In this document: positions 1 through 10,813 of the stretch, one piece after another | Layout of the letters: each line of letters opens with the position of its first letter | How positions within the stretch are numbered: the stretch's first letter is position 1 | DNA from: Karstenula rhodostoma CBS 690.94 | Lineage: Eukaryota; Ascomycota; Dothideomycetes; Pleosporales; Didymosphaeriaceae | NCBI GenBank assembly: GCA_010093485.1 | Contig: MU001501.1 | Coordinates: forward strand, 1,865,312 to 1,929,311 | DNA: 64,000 nucleotides | Direction of reading: 5' to 3' | Notes under the pieces: model-generated | Seen by the model: the letters and a program-made list of their open reading frames with translations, nothing else | Database searches by the model: none | What the model was told of the DNA's origin: nothing | Position numbers and translations under genes: made by a program

Positions 1-1
1 C

Positions 2-697
2 GGCTTCCACGACGCGGGCGCCTGGGATAAAGACACCACGACGGGCGGCGCAGACGGCTCTCTCATGATGGACTTCGGCGAGATCGACCGCCCGGAGAAC
101 AACGGGCTACAATCCGTCCGCCTCCTCCTCCGCGAGGTCCAAGCCAAGTTCAAAGTCGGCTACGCAGACCTCGCCCAGTATGCCCATAACCACGCCACCA
201 TCTCGTGCCCCAAAGGCCCGCGCATCCGCACCTGGGTCGGACGCAAAGACGCGACAGGCGCCGCACCAACAGGTAAGCTGCCCGACGTGCACGACAGCCC
301 CGACAACCTCATCGCGCTCTTCGAACGCAAGGGCTTCTCCGCGCACGACCTGGCCGCCCTCGTCGGCGCGCACGCCGCGGCCAAGCAGCGCTTCGTCGAC
401 ACCTCCCAAGCGGGCAAACCCCTCGATACCACGCCCGGCGTGTGGGACGTCGAGTTCTACAACGACACTCTGCAGGAGCCGCAGAATCCGGATATCTTTG
501 TTCTCCCGAGCGACAAGAAGCTGAGCGTGCATCCGAAGATTCACGATGAGTGGTTGGAGTTTGTGGGGGATCAGCCGCATTGGAACGAGGATTATGCGAA
601 GGCGTATATAAGGATGAGCTTGCTTGGGGTGACGACGGCGGAGCTGAAGGGGTTGAAGGATTGTACGAGGACGTTGCCGAAGAAGACGAATAAGTAA
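2..697 (+). CDS. Class II heme peroxidase, 5'-partial
   Basis: This is the C-terminal part of a secreted-type fungal class II peroxidase of the plant peroxidase superfamily, which oxidises substrates with H2O2 through a heme. The frame is already open at base 2 and reads FHDAGAW, the distal-histidine helix, then GGADGSLM. The first ATG (65) is therefore internal and not the real start. Downstream, LVGAH carries the proximal heme-ligand histidine, followed by a D-T-T-P-G-x-W-D segment typical of the family. About 231 residues are visible, so roughly a third of the protein lies left of the window. No intron is needed in the visible part. Class assignment rests on motif spacing. Lignin, manganese or generic peroxidase cannot be told apart here because the Mn-site and tryptophan regions are not visible. 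Confidence 0.88.
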   Translation, partial: GFHDAGAWDKDTTTGGADGSLMMDFGEIDRPENNGLQSVRLLLREVQAKFKVGYADLAQYAHNHATISCPKGPRIRTWVGRKDATGAAPTGKLPDVHDSPDNLIALFERKGFSAHDLAALVGAHAAAKQRFVDTSQAGKPLDTTPGVWDVEFYNDTLQEPQNPDIFVLPSDKKLSVHPKIHDEWLEFVGDQPHWNEDYAKAYIRMSLLGVTTAELKGLKDCTRTLPKKTNK

Positions 698-1240
698 GGG
701 GGATGGGGAGGGGAGGGTGTAGTGGGCGGTTTATGAATAGACGATATACCACTTTATCATGCGATCCAAGGTCTTGGATATGCAATATAATATTTTACTT
801 CATGTCATTTGTCATCATGGGTATGCTGCGGGACATCACTGACATTTACACTGCGCATAGTTAACTCGATGGGTTCATGATCGTGAACTATTATTCGTAT
901 GTACCTCAAACTACATGCATTATGCAACCAATATCATTGGCTGATCGTGTTTGATCGCCACGGTTGCTTGGCTTGCTGCAGTGAACCAACCACACATGAC
1001 ATGTCGGGATCCCGGGGTCGTGAAAGACAATAGGGAGGCGCCCGCGAGGAGGAGGAGGGAGTGTTGGGGTGATCGATGGTGTGAGTCACGATGACCTCCA
1101 ACCTTGCAGTGTCCATAGCAGCGAGCCACGAACACTACCCAAAACCCCTACGCCTGGATATGCTCATCCCTGCTCATGTGACCTAATCGTAATCATAAGC
1201 ATCCGTCCTTCCCACCCGCACACGCACGAACAACACGCCC
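698..1240. other. Intergenic, convergent 3' flanks
   Basis: This stretch lies between the peroxidase stop and the 3' end of the minus-strand disordered-protein gene. It is moderately AT-rich just after the peroxidase and becomes pyrimidine-rich towards 1240. I see no RNA gene or conserved element. Confidence 0.6.
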
Positions 1241-2992
1241 TTACTCGTCCACAGCCCACGCCTTCCCATCACGCTCCTTGAACTCCTCTTCCACGCCACG
1301 CTTCTGCATCAACTTCAATGTCGCCCACCGACGTCCTCCCTTGTCTGCAGCTTTTGGTCCTGGTCCTACCTCCGAGCTCCGCTGCAGGTTCATGAAGTGC
1401 TGCTTGATCTGGTCATACGTACGGTGACGTACGAGAACTGCCTCCTCGCTCATGCGGCGGTAGGACCAGTTGTGCAGGTAGGCAGTGAGCAGGATCGCAT
1501 TATCGGCGCGAGAAGGGTGTGGTCCGCGGGTCTGGCGAGGTGCTCGGCGTGGTACTCGGGTTGTCGGGGCAGCCGAGGAGGGGTAGAAAGGGTGTCGTCC
1601 GCGGGACTTGCGTGATGCTCGGCGGGCTGCTGGAGTTGTCGGGGCAGCCGGGGCAGCCGGGGAAGCGGTAGTGGTGGCGGTGGTCACGGTCGCAGTGCGG
1701 TGGGAGTCTACGTGGGACTCTGGGAAGCTGTCGACTTCGGAAGCCGCTTCCGTTGCAGCGACAGGGACGGAGTTTTGCACGTTGTCGGTGCGCTTGAGTC
1801 GAAGGATTCCAGAACCGGACGCAGAACGCTTCGGGGATCCATTCGTCTCCTTGCGTGCAAGGGGAGACAGTGAGCGCTTGGTCTGAGGGACACGATCTGC
1901 AGGCTCCTCGTTCTTGGATGCCGGGAGAGAGGCCGGGAGAGAGCGCGGTGATGTCTTCTGAGGAGCGTGCTTCGTGAGCTTGCTCGGGTCGTCGTGCTTG
2001 AGGCGGAAGGTGCCACATGGCCCGTTGGGCGCAACAACGTATGGCAGAGGTGCTGGGCCGGTAAGAAGCACTGCATCCGGTGCTGAAGGCTGCATTAGCA
2101 AGGTGTTATCTTGCGTGTTCTGGCTTGGGTCGTGCTTACCTAAATTTTCGCTGCTGGTGTCGAAGCCCTTGAACTGCTCGCTGGCTTCCTTATTGATGGG
2201 TGTGATGCTCCAAGAGTCTTCATTTTCATCGAGTAGAGTACGCACTTCAACAGGAGACCAGCCCTTGAGGCGGACATCGAGACCGACGTCGCCTGGCAGG
2301 CTCTGCATGTGCCAGGGTAAGCCATTCTGGAGGACGGAGGCCTTGTGGTTCTGGACGCCCTCCTTGGCCAAGGTAAGGCCACGTGGGTTCTTGTCGAAGA
2401 AGACATCCATGGCGTTCTTCTCCAAGTCTGCAGAGGAACGGGGGCATGGGTCGACCGAAGTGGAGGCAGTGCCAGGAACTTCGCTCCTGTCAGCACGAGT
2501 ATTGCGAACTTCCTGCTCGTCGACAGGAGCGATATGCTTGGAGACGGAGGCGCTGGACGAGTTACCGATACCCGGAAGGGTCGGGGGCGACGAGTCTTCG
2601 GTCGGCATTTGGCCCATCGACAGATCGCCATCCTGCTCCCAGTTGTTGCGGACGTTTTCACTCAATTTGAAAGACTGCGGAGCGTTAATCGGGCTGTCGC
2701 GGAGTTTGCAGGATATAACTAGTACCTTATCAGTGACGCCACTAGAGCTAGGCATTGCGTCGTCTCCAGAGGACAGATTTTGAGTCTCAGGGCGAGGAGA
2801 ACCCGTCGATGCGGTAGTGACACGATGAGACATCGAGTCATTGGTCGAAGATGGATTTTGAAGCAGTTGGTGCATGGCGACCTGGCGAGGATGCATGCTT
2901 CCGTCGGGGGTGACGTTGGCACCCGGTCCACGTTGGTCACCTCCGAAGCACAGCTCAAAAGCTGTGTGCTGAACTGTAGGATTGTCGGACAT
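1241..2992 (-). CDS. Disordered protein with C-terminal SANT/Myb-like helix
   Basis: This is a single open frame of 583 codons. Residues 1-480 are low complexity, rich in Ser, Pro, Thr and Asp, and look intrinsically disordered. Around residues 455-500 an imperfect tandem unit occurs twice: TPAARRASRKSRGRHP, then a similar TTRVPRRAPRQTRGPHP. The C-terminal 85 residues are the only compact part. They contain a tryptophan-bearing helical segment ending in RTYDQIKQHF, which resembles SANT/Myb-like domains, and then a basic K/R/E tail. That points to a nuclear or chromatin role by inference only. No catalytic motif is visible. The start is the first ATG of the frame and no intron is required. I do not recognise a named orthologue. 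Confidence 0.7.
   Translation of the reverse strand: MSDNPTVQHTAFELCFGGDQRGPGANVTPDGSMHPRQVAMHQLLQNPSSTNDSMSHRVTTASTGSPRPETQNLSSGDDAMPSSSGVTDKVLVISCKLRDSPINAPQSFKLSENVRNNWEQDGDLSMGQMPTEDSSPPTLPGIGNSSSASVSKHIAPVDEQEVRNTRADRSEVPGTASTSVDPCPRSSADLEKNAMDVFFDKNPRGLTLAKEGVQNHKASVLQNGLPWHMQSLPGDVGLDVRLKGWSPVEVRTLLDENEDSWSITPINKEASEQFKGFDTSSENLGKHDPSQNTQDNTLLMQPSAPDAVLLTGPAPLPYVVAPNGPCGTFRLKHDDPSKLTKHAPQKTSPRSLPASLPASKNEEPADRVPQTKRSLSPLARKETNGSPKRSASGSGILRLKRTDNVQNSVPVAATEAASEVDSFPESHVDSHRTATVTTATTTASPAAPAAPTTPAARRASRKSRGRHPFYPSSAAPTTRVPRRAPRQTRGPHPSRADNAILLTAYLHNWSYRRMSEEAVLVRHRTYDQIKQHFMNLQRSSEVGPGPKAADKGGRRWATLKLMQKRGVEEEFKERDGKAWAVDE
1509..1650 (-). repeat. Imperfect tandem repeat inside a CDS
   Basis: Two adjacent diverged units of about 70 bp (each contains GTTGTCGGGGCAGCCG and a nearby GGTGCTCGG-like block) encode the duplicated basic R/P/T segment of the disordered protein. 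A short third CAGCCGGGG piece follows. The repeat keeps the frame. Confidence 0.6.
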
Positions 2993-4725
2993 GATTGTGG
3001 GTTCGAGTAACAGTATGGAGCTATTAACGGGGTCTACGAGCGTTCGTTGATGTTGTTAAACCTCAAATTCAGCGGGAGAAAATTTTCTGGAGCGCGTGAG
3101 TCGATGGTATAACGGGCTTGAAGGCCTCTTAAATCTTCGAGATGCAGATAAGTGTAGTAGACTCGAGCTCCTTAACTGTTGGAAGCAAGCTCTTCTCAAG
3201 TGCACGAGTCTGCGGGCTTGCAGAGCACCAGGTCAACTCGGTGCAAGTAGGTGAGGATGTGTTTTACTGCGAGAAAGGGAAGAGCTGTAGATGGAGCTTT
3301 CTCAAGTAATATGTGGGGCTAGTATGTGGCTCGGACTGAGGGATGGCGTGTGGTATTGGCCTGGTGATCGCGAACAGTCGATGGATTTTCAACGAGACAG
3401 TAAACAAACAAGTGTGATACCGCCATAATGATTTTGATAGAGTGGAAATAGCAAACGTGTATATAATCAATACTTTCTATTGTCTGTATCAGTGAAGCCT
3501 CCCGGATTGGTGCTGTGTACACGCGTAGCACGGTGTCTCTGAGCTGGAGGAGTGGGAGAACTTGGATAGCCACCTGTTCTTTCTTCTTTATGTATGCGTA
3601 TATTTATTTTCTAAAGAACTACTTCACGCGTGGGGAGGGAGGACCTTTTCTACATAACGTAGTAGATCCGTAAATAAGCTTGGATTTACCAGACGGACAG
3701 CACTTTGTGTATAACAACTCGTTTTCTCATTACTTTCCAACTTCATTGTCACCCATTCTAGTAATCGTGTGCATCCTGAGGCTCTAATATAGTCCATATT
3801 TCCCACACAGAGAAACGCACGCCCGAAGCGAGATTCGCCATGCCCTTCGAGCAGCTATTCTCGAAGGTTCTACGACCAACTTTTCGTGCACATGAAAGCA
3901 GGTCAGCGAAGCTAAACCATACTCACCGTATATTAATCCCCAGCTACGTTCAGAAAAGCCGAGTCCAGTCCGGATTCCTTAAGGCTGGGCTGGGACATCC
4001 GTTACGCATACATCGGAGTCTAGCCGGTCGCATCCAGAATTGCAATCCACATCAAAACCTCGGATATAGTTGGATGATTGAGTCTCATTAATGCAGTCGC
4101 CAAATTCAGAGAGCTTGAAAACCTTTACACTGATTTTGTGAACTGGATATCTTGGGTTTGGCAAGGTTTCTACAAACTAACCATCCTCATCTCTACTATC
4201 TACGGTAGTATGGAAGGTGTTTCCATCGATTGTCTTTTCTTCAAAACTACCCGATGGATGCAAACACGAAAACCAACGCCTACGGAGGCCAATAATGCAC
4301 AGACCGCTGTCTTCTCGCCACAGATGATTACTGCACGGCCTCTGGATAATTTTGATATACTTCTTTAATTGGCCACCGAGTTCCTTTACTGTGTTCTGCC
4401 GCGGCTTCCAGAAGCTTGCGAAGTATCATATTTGACTTCTTTAATTGGTGATGCTAGTGGAGCCATGACTGAGTAAGAAAAGCCCCCATCACTGCTTTCC
4501 TGGTCTCTAGAATAATGCGCTCCGACTCCACGAGTATGTATGTCTCATACGAAGCACATCTGCTTATTCTGTGCTTCACCCTCACCGATTTAGCCTTGTC
4601 ACAAGAATAGTTGTGGCCCCCAAGTAACCTTGCTAGTGCAGCGCTAATGCACTAGTGTATTGGTAATCTTAGACGCATGTTTTTACTTCTATCTCCCCGC
4701 ACCTCATCATTCCCATTGCCGCTCA
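2993..4725. other. Intergenic, 1.7 kb between divergent genes
   Basis: This is the shared upstream region of the minus-strand disordered-protein gene and the plus-strand HET gene. It holds only short open frames (for example at 3840-4091 and 4078-4368) without recognisable motifs. Composition is even. No RNA gene or repeat was recognised. Confidence 0.5.
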
Positions 4726-6801
4726 ATGTTCAGCACGATGGAGTCTCTGTACGACTCACTATCAACGCATGAGAATCCACACATACGGCTACTCACACTG
4801 CTATCGGCCAAATCTGAAGCTGGTCCCGTCTGCTGCACTATCGCCACATACGAGTTGAGGGGCGCACCTGCATTTGAAAGCCTGTCGTATTGCTGGGGAG
4901 ATGCCACCCAAACGCGACCCATCGAATGCAACAAGCGACCTTTCCCAGTTACAGAGAATCTCCACTCGGCGCTACAGCATCTTCGTTACCAGAGTGAGGA
5001 CCGTGTATTATGGATAGACGCAATATGTATCAATCAAGACGATCAGAAAGAGCGGTCGTCGCAGGTTGTCCTCATGCGCGACATTTACCGGCGCGCACAG
5101 CGCGTCCTGGTCTGGCTGGGACCAAGCGCAGACCACAGCGAGCTCGCGTACAGCACGTTGCAGCGACTGAGCGAGTACTGGCCGGAAATGCAGGAGCGCT
5201 GGGAACGCGACCCGACGAGCGCGCTCAAGCTCGGTCCGTATAGGAAGACATTGCAGCGCTTGTGCAAGCTACAAGGCGTGGCGCAAAGCGACGATATTGA
5301 GACCGACGAGCGGTTCCAGCTCCAACCGCGAGAGATCGCGGCCTTGCGCGCGGTGCTTGAGAGGCCTTGGTGGACGAGGCTCTGGGTCGTCCAGGAGGTT
5401 TGTGTGTCTACGGCTGTGACGATGATTTGTGGCCTTGGCACGATGTCTTGGAATGATCTTTCCTCGGGCTACGTCGTCGCGATGGGCGCGGGAGGAATGC
5501 TAGCGAGCGTTGGCAGCACGTCGTGGATGTCATGTTGCGTGGGTCTTTATGAACTGAAGTCAGCGTTCGACAGGATGCAGCAACAGACAAAAACTTCCGC
5601 GGGGATATCCGCTAATCCCGCATCCCTGCAGGGGTTCTTCCGGACGATTGATATGTTTCAGATGACGCGTACCACGGAGACTTTCAGGGTATCGGTACCC
5701 CATGATAAGATTTACGGCATCGTAGGACTTGTGGATTTGCACCCCGACGAGGAAGGTCTCTCGATCGTGCCAAATTACGAGCTTTCTGTGGTGGAGTGTT
5801 ATAAGAACGCGGCATTGACTATCATGAAACAGTCCGGTAGCTCGAGGTTGCTTGAGGAAGTTGTCTTTCACTGGGTGACAGATCGCCGTTTAGAAGGTCT
5901 TCCTTCATGGGTTCCGGACTGGGGCTACGACGCGAGCAGTAGTTGGGAAGGTGCCTCATGGGGCCCGGCGAGTCCGTTCGCGAAGCACCTAGCGATAGGA
6001 ATGATGTCACAGGTGATAGCGCGGAACGAGCTGCCTTTCCATGCGTGCCCGGAGAATGAGAGGTGTTATCCGAGGGTGGTGGATGAATCTGTACTTGTGC
6101 TCGAGGGCTGCCTCGTGGATACTGTGGCATCATCTGGCCAGGTCCTTAGCGGACGGCTAGAGGACGATGACGAGGAAAAATGGAGGCTTTTTGGCGAAGA
6201 ACGCATCCGCATGCCTTTTTTCCAACAGCTCTATCTTTTTGTCAACACGATTCTTCGCGTCAGCAGTTTTGTGACGGCTTTGCTGAGCTGGGAGAATTTA
6301 GCCTTTGCAGATCCGACGCACAAGACGAGGAGTGAGCAGGAGACTTTCAGTGAAGTCATCCAAACCGGCAATTACATTCAAAGCCTGGAAACCTCAATTG
6401 AAATATATGAGAAGAATTGGTGCTTGTTACTCACCTGGTTGCGTCGATTTGCATTTCTGGAAGTCTTTGGACGGGGTGTCGGGAGGCTTACAGTGCACAA
6501 CTTAGTTTTGGGGGTCGTTGCATATGTTTCTTTTATGAGATCAAGATCAAAGTCACATCTGGCAACGCTTACCAGTAGTGTGGACGAAAGGCTTGCACGA
6601 ACGACAAGCGGACGTCTGGCGAAGCTGCCGCGTACTGCTCGAGTTGGCGACAGCATTGCGCTGCTTCGCGGGGGCAAATACGCTTCTTTGATAAGACCGA
6701 AGGGCCACAGATGGGAGGTAATAGGGCCAGCGTATGTGGTTGGAATCATGCATGGCGAGGCGTGGCAGCAGAGTGCAATCAAAGAGATGGAATTCATTTG
6801 A
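4726..6801 (+). CDS. HET-domain (heterokaryon incompatibility) protein
   Basis: HET-domain proteins act in non-self recognition and fungal programmed cell death. This 691-residue protein has the complete domain near residues 50-195. FESLSYCWGD is followed by a PVTENL strand, then VLWIDAICINQDD, and then a MRDIYRRAQRVLVWLGP segment, all diagnostic HET blocks. The C-terminal part carries the usual family WVPDW motif (LPSWVPDWGYDAS) and a late GDSIALLRGG-type segment, as in many long HET proteins. The open frame extends upstream of 4726 only through a non-ATG codon. ATG 4726 is the first methionine and 4738 is an alternative four codons on. No intron is needed. It looks intact, unlike the broken HET gene near 19 kb. 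The partner or trigger cannot be inferred. Confidence 0.9.
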   Translation: MFSTMESLYDSLSTHENPHIRLLTLLSAKSEAGPVCCTIATYELRGAPAFESLSYCWGDATQTRPIECNKRPFPVTENLHSALQHLRYQSEDRVLWIDAICINQDDQKERSSQVVLMRDIYRRAQRVLVWLGPSADHSELAYSTLQRLSEYWPEMQERWERDPTSALKLGPYRKTLQRLCKLQGVAQSDDIETDERFQLQPREIAALRAVLERPWWTRLWVVQEVCVSTAVTMICGLGTMSWNDLSSGYVVAMGAGGMLASVGSTSWMSCCVGLYELKSAFDRMQQQTKTSAGISANPASLQGFFRTIDMFQMTRTTETFRVSVPHDKIYGIVGLVDLHPDEEGLSIVPNYELSVVECYKNAALTIMKQSGSSRLLEEVVFHWVTDRRLEGLPSWVPDWGYDASSSWEGASWGPASPFAKHLAIGMMSQVIARNELPFHACPENERCYPRVVDESVLVLEGCLVDTVASSGQVLSGRLEDDDEEKWRLFGEERIRMPFFQQLYLFVNTILRVSSFVTALLSWENLAFADPTHKTRSEQETFSEVIQTGNYIQSLETSIEIYEKNWCLLLTWLRRFAFLEVFGRGVGRLTVHNLVLGVVAYVSFMRSRSKSHLATLTSSVDERLARTTSGRLAKLPRTARVGDSIALLRGGKYASLIRPKGHRWEVIGPAYVVGIMHGEAWQQSAIKEMEFI

Positions 6802-6987
6802 GCGAAGAAAGATCAAATGTCCCACATAGATGTGGCGGCAGTGGAAAGGAGTCTTGGGTTTGAATTCGTGTCTCATGGGATCATAGATATAGGGTATCTA
6901 ATCCCCAACACCCAGGTGGGGCATACAAGACCTTCCTCCCATCATCATTAACCCCAGAACCTCCTCAATAGACGTAACTCATGCGCC

Positions 6988-8060
6988 CTACTCTGACAAG
7001 TTCAACATATTGAGAGACAAAGCCCACAACTTCTTCTCGCCCTCCGGATCGAAGGCGTGTGGTGCAACACCGACCGCCAATGTACCACCCTCGGGAATCG
7101 GACCAGCTTCCTGACAATCCTCCAGATAGACACCACCTTTACCTTCCCATTCTTTACCGAACGCAGCTGTCATGGTCGTGGCAGCGCCCTGGGCCGGGCT
7201 CTTGCCATACTTTTGCGCAGGCTCACTCGAACCCCACTGCTTCAACGTTTCTATGTCAACGTGGCGCTGTAGGCCAGTGGCAATACCACCGGGCATCAAA
7301 GAGAGGCCATGAAGACCCTTAGAACCGTATCGGCGCTCAATCTCGTTCGTCATCCAAATACAAGCTGTTTTCGCATTGCCGTATGCCTTCCACGCCTCAT
7401 ACTCACCATCAAGGTTAATGTTGTCGAGGACCACGGAGCTCATGTGATGACCGGCGGAAGAGACATTGACGACGCGGGATTGGAACTCGGGCGTAGAACT
7501 AGACAAGAGCGTTTGCTCGAGTAGCTTGTAGAGAAGGAAGTGACCGAGATAGTTGATTGCAAGCTGCGACTCGAAGTTATCCGCTGTTTTCGCCTCTGGG
7601 CATGCCATGATCCCCGCATTGTTGATCAAGACATTGAGCTGGGGGTTTGACTTGGACAGAAAGGTCTTGGCCGCAGTGCGGACGCTTTCCATTGAGCCAA
7701 TGTCCAGCTCAAGCAGCTCCACACGACCGGGTTCGAGGATCCCTTCCAGAGCTTGCTGCCCCTTTTCCAGGTCACGAACGCCTAGGTAAACTTTGCCACC
7801 AGTTGCGGCCAGCGCACGACTAGTTTCAATGCCAATTCCCCCAGACGACCCGGTGAGAAGAAAGACCTGGTTATGGTCACTCAAGTTCTCGTTTTAGCAG
7901 CAGAATTGCTCACCTTGTCCTTCATGGTGCCGACGCGGCCGTTGTCCTTGAGGATGTCAAGAGCTGTAGGCCGAGCGTCTCCCGGCCCATTTTGCTCTAA
8001 GAAGGCCTTCGTGTACTTGCCGTTCTTGCCGTGGTGATTGCTAATGAGCGGATTTGGCAT
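6988..8060 (-). CDS. Short-chain dehydrogenase/reductase, retinol-dehydrogenase-like
   Basis: This is an NAD(P)-dependent oxidoreductase of the SDR family, rebuilt from two exons (8060-7914 and 7866-6988) around a 47-nt intron (7913-7867, GTGAGC..CAG). The product is 341 residues. The Rossmann motif TGSSGGIG sits just after the splice junction, so the cofactor site depends on splicing. It is followed by an NNAG motif, a serine strand (VVNVSSAG) and the catalytic YGNAK (YxxxK). A 50-residue N-terminal extension precedes the fold, as in WW-domain-oxidoreductase-like fungal SDRs. The start is the ATG at 8060 (MPNPLIS). The neighbours at 8.6-14.8 kb are a zinc-cluster regulator, an acyltransferase and a P450 relic, consistent with a former metabolite cluster. 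The substrate is unknown. Confidence 0.88.
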
Positions 8061-8591
8061 TGTGGTAAACGAAATGATGATGCAGGGTAGCTGGAGGATT
8101 GACTTTGCGAGCCCGTGCTGGGAAGAAGGTGTAAGCCTGACTGTGCTTCGTGTCAAGGGCGGGGTAGGATCGTGAGGCGTAGTCGTCGATTAGCTTTAAC
8201 CCAATCGGGAAACGACTCTCGGCTAGCGCTGTCGTCCTTCAACAAAGGTTCTTATCCTTCTTCAACCTCGAGTTACTTGGTACCACCATCAATCAACTAA
8301 ATCGGCCTCGAACAGCCTTATGTCGGAACATGTCCCACTGGAGCATGTCGGTCGTAGACCCGTCGGGCAGATACCGGTTACGGAAAGGTGGCTCGCAGAT
8401 ACACAAGTAAGGGTCCTTTTTGATGATTACTGGATGCGGGGCTGGTATCCGATCATATGAAAAATGATCTCTCTGTTCTCGCCATGATTGACTGAACTGA
8501 CTGCACATACTGAACGAATAACTAAGCTCGATAACGAACGGGTACTCAATATGTATAGGCCCTGAAAGCCACTATTTAGGCTTTATACACC
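8061..8591. other. Intergenic
   Basis: This is the upstream flank of the SDR and the 3' flank of the zinc-cluster gene. Only short shadow frames are present and nothing was recognised. Confidence 0.5.
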
Positions 8592-9897
8592 TCATAATTT
8601 GCAAATATCCGATTCCACGTCCGAGGCCGTTCGTTGCATCTTGGTGGAGAGTTTCTCCAACCTGTGTTCCAGTTTTTCAAGGTTCTGAGCTTGTGCAAGA
8701 AGATTCATTGATATGGCAAGCTCACGAGTGCGAGAGACAAAGGTCAATGAATACTTCAACTGCAACTTAATAACAGCAGCTGATACGACTTTGAGTTCCT
8801 GCAAAGTCTGAACTTGAAACTCGCCCAATCGTATTGCGCTGTTGCGATCGAGACACTTGTCAAAAGAATCGGACTCGTCAAAATCCACATAATCATTTTG
8901 CGCCTTCACGCGGCAGACGAATGCCGCGATGATTGCCTCCGACAGGCTGGTGATCTTCTCGCCAATGATTTCAAGAAGTCCGAAAAATTTCTTACTGCAG
9001 TTGCAGATGCGAGATGTCAAGATTTCGTTGCTTGCTGCCGTTGTCCGACGCTGATATGACAACATAGCGTACATGTTGCTGGGACTGACGGATAGAATTT
9101 TTGACTCAATCTCAGCAAGGACCCGAAGGATGGATCCCCGACATTGGCAACTTGATAGGTCCGTGCTCGATCTGGCCCGGCTAAGACCTGTTGTGACAAC
9201 ATTGTCACTAGCCGCGGCGTCAGTGTTTTGGTGTGACTGCAAGGACGGCGAGGTGCGTGCATGACCGAAATCCATGAACGACGACTGGGCATCGGCGGAT
9301 GGAGGTTGAGATGCCTCGATGCCGCCTATGTCTTCCAGCATAAAAACGTTCGTCTGCATATCCTCTGGCTGGAGACCGGCGATGGTGCTGAAAATATCGT
9401 CAAGTTCATTTTTAGAATAGTCAGGCTCACCGCTGAATCTTGATCCCTGACGCAGGTCATTAAGATTCGAGGTGGTGGGCACTATCTCAGCCATTTCCCA
9501 CCCGTTGATCTCCTGGTCAACGCCGATATTGTTCAAAGCACTCGGATTGTTTCTGATGCCAGATGTCCCGCTGGTATCAGAGATGTTGGCTTGGGAATGT
9601 GGTGTTGACTTCGGGCGTGAGCTGTGATTGTCGGCAGCTGTTGGGTACGAGCATTTCAGTGCCTGGCTTCTGCAGCGATCGCAGCCAAACTTGTGTCCAC
9701 TGCAACGTAGCTAATGAGAGGAGTTATATTAGTGCACGCTCCGATGAATGAGAAGGCTTTACCTTTTTTAATCGGCAGCCTCCACAAGCGGAGTGGGAGA
9801 AGACGTATCCCCCTAGTTGGCTTGCAGCCTTTCCTTTAGCATGCTCGATAAATTCCACGGAGTCCTTCTCGGATCCGATTCTGAGAATCCCAAACAT
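8592..9897 (-). CDS. Zn(II)2Cys6 transcription factor, AflR-like
   Basis: This is a fungal binuclear zinc-cluster regulator, rebuilt from two exons (9897-9763 and 9710-8592) around a 52-nt intron (9762-9711, GTAAAG..TTAG). Splicing joins ACGGCRLKK to LRCSGHKFGCDRCRSQALKC and gives exactly C-x2-C-x6-C-x6-C-x2-C-x6-C. That is strong evidence for both the family and the junction. The product is 417 residues with the DNA-binding domain near residues 34-70. A serine-rich linker follows, then a C-terminal region with a C-Q-C-R segment, an S-x-x-C-N-C-S-K-K segment and long helices, in the style of AflR-type (Pfam AflR) regulators. The start is the ATG at 9897, in frame with the cysteines. As a pathway-specific regulator it would be expected to act on adjacent genes (SDR, acyltransferase, P450); this is inference from position. 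Confidence 0.88.
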
Positions 9898-10813
9898 CCT
9901 TGCCTGATAGAGGCAAGTGAGTTCAGCTCTTGGGGCGCTATAAATAAGAAGATACCCGAGCGTTTCCCTTTAGATTTGTGAGGCAGATGCTACTGTGCAG
10001 GCCTGGCACGGGTACGCGCGAGGTTGTAACGAATGTGTTGAAATACCGAGCGAGAGAAGCTACTCGGTGCGTCTATAAGGGTAAGGTCCCGCGCCGGGCG
10101 TATCCAAGAAAGCAATAAGAAGGCGTAGGTGGCGCAGCCGGATAAGTAAAGTCGCCAAATAGATGATAAACTTTATTTTTGCAAGCACCATTACCCGCGC
10201 GGCCCTTACGATAGCGGGGGGGCTAGTTCTTCCACCGAGCAGGGTCTTCGAGTTTTCATGGCGTCGCTGTGTCTGCTTACAACTATTTCGGGTGCCACCC
10301 TTGAAAGGCAAATCTGCGACTCAAAATAGCACCAGTCCGACCATGCGAAGTCGTTACCTTTACCTTTACAAGCGGCGATTCGGCGTCGTTGGATGAGTAA
10401 CTCGAGCTACGTAGGTCCCGGATGTGAATCCTCATCGCAGCAGATTCATGCAACTCAAAGCGTCTTTTAGCTCTACTAGCGACAATGCAAACGGTTTTCC
10501 CTGTTCCCAACGCGACCATGTCTCCGAGGTCTGATCTCGTATCGGTCTGTAATCTGGCCCCTAAACGCAAATACGTACTCTCATTCGTCGTCTTTGCAGC
10601 AGTAAGTCCTTTGCCATTGATCAATGACCATATGCTTCAGATTTCACTTAGCCAAAGACACCAGCACCATCAATCAAGAAATAGCGAGGTCAATGAGTTT
10701 TTGAAAACACAATAGCTGACTGGTAGTTGGTTTTGGTCCAGTTTTCACGTAGATACATGCGTATATGGACTGACTAGCCCGTGACCGACTTACAAAGGGA
10801 ACTATCAAATTGG
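9898..10813. other. Intergenic, 0.9 kb
   Basis: This is the upstream region of the zinc-cluster gene and the 3' flank of the acyltransferase. Short open frames on both strands lack recognisable motifs. No clear TATA element was seen. Confidence 0.5.

Noticed and set aside
2999..3010. GGTTCGAGTAAC, tRNA B-box-like
   Set aside because: No matching A box or cloverleaf around it. I found no convincing tRNA anywhere in the window.
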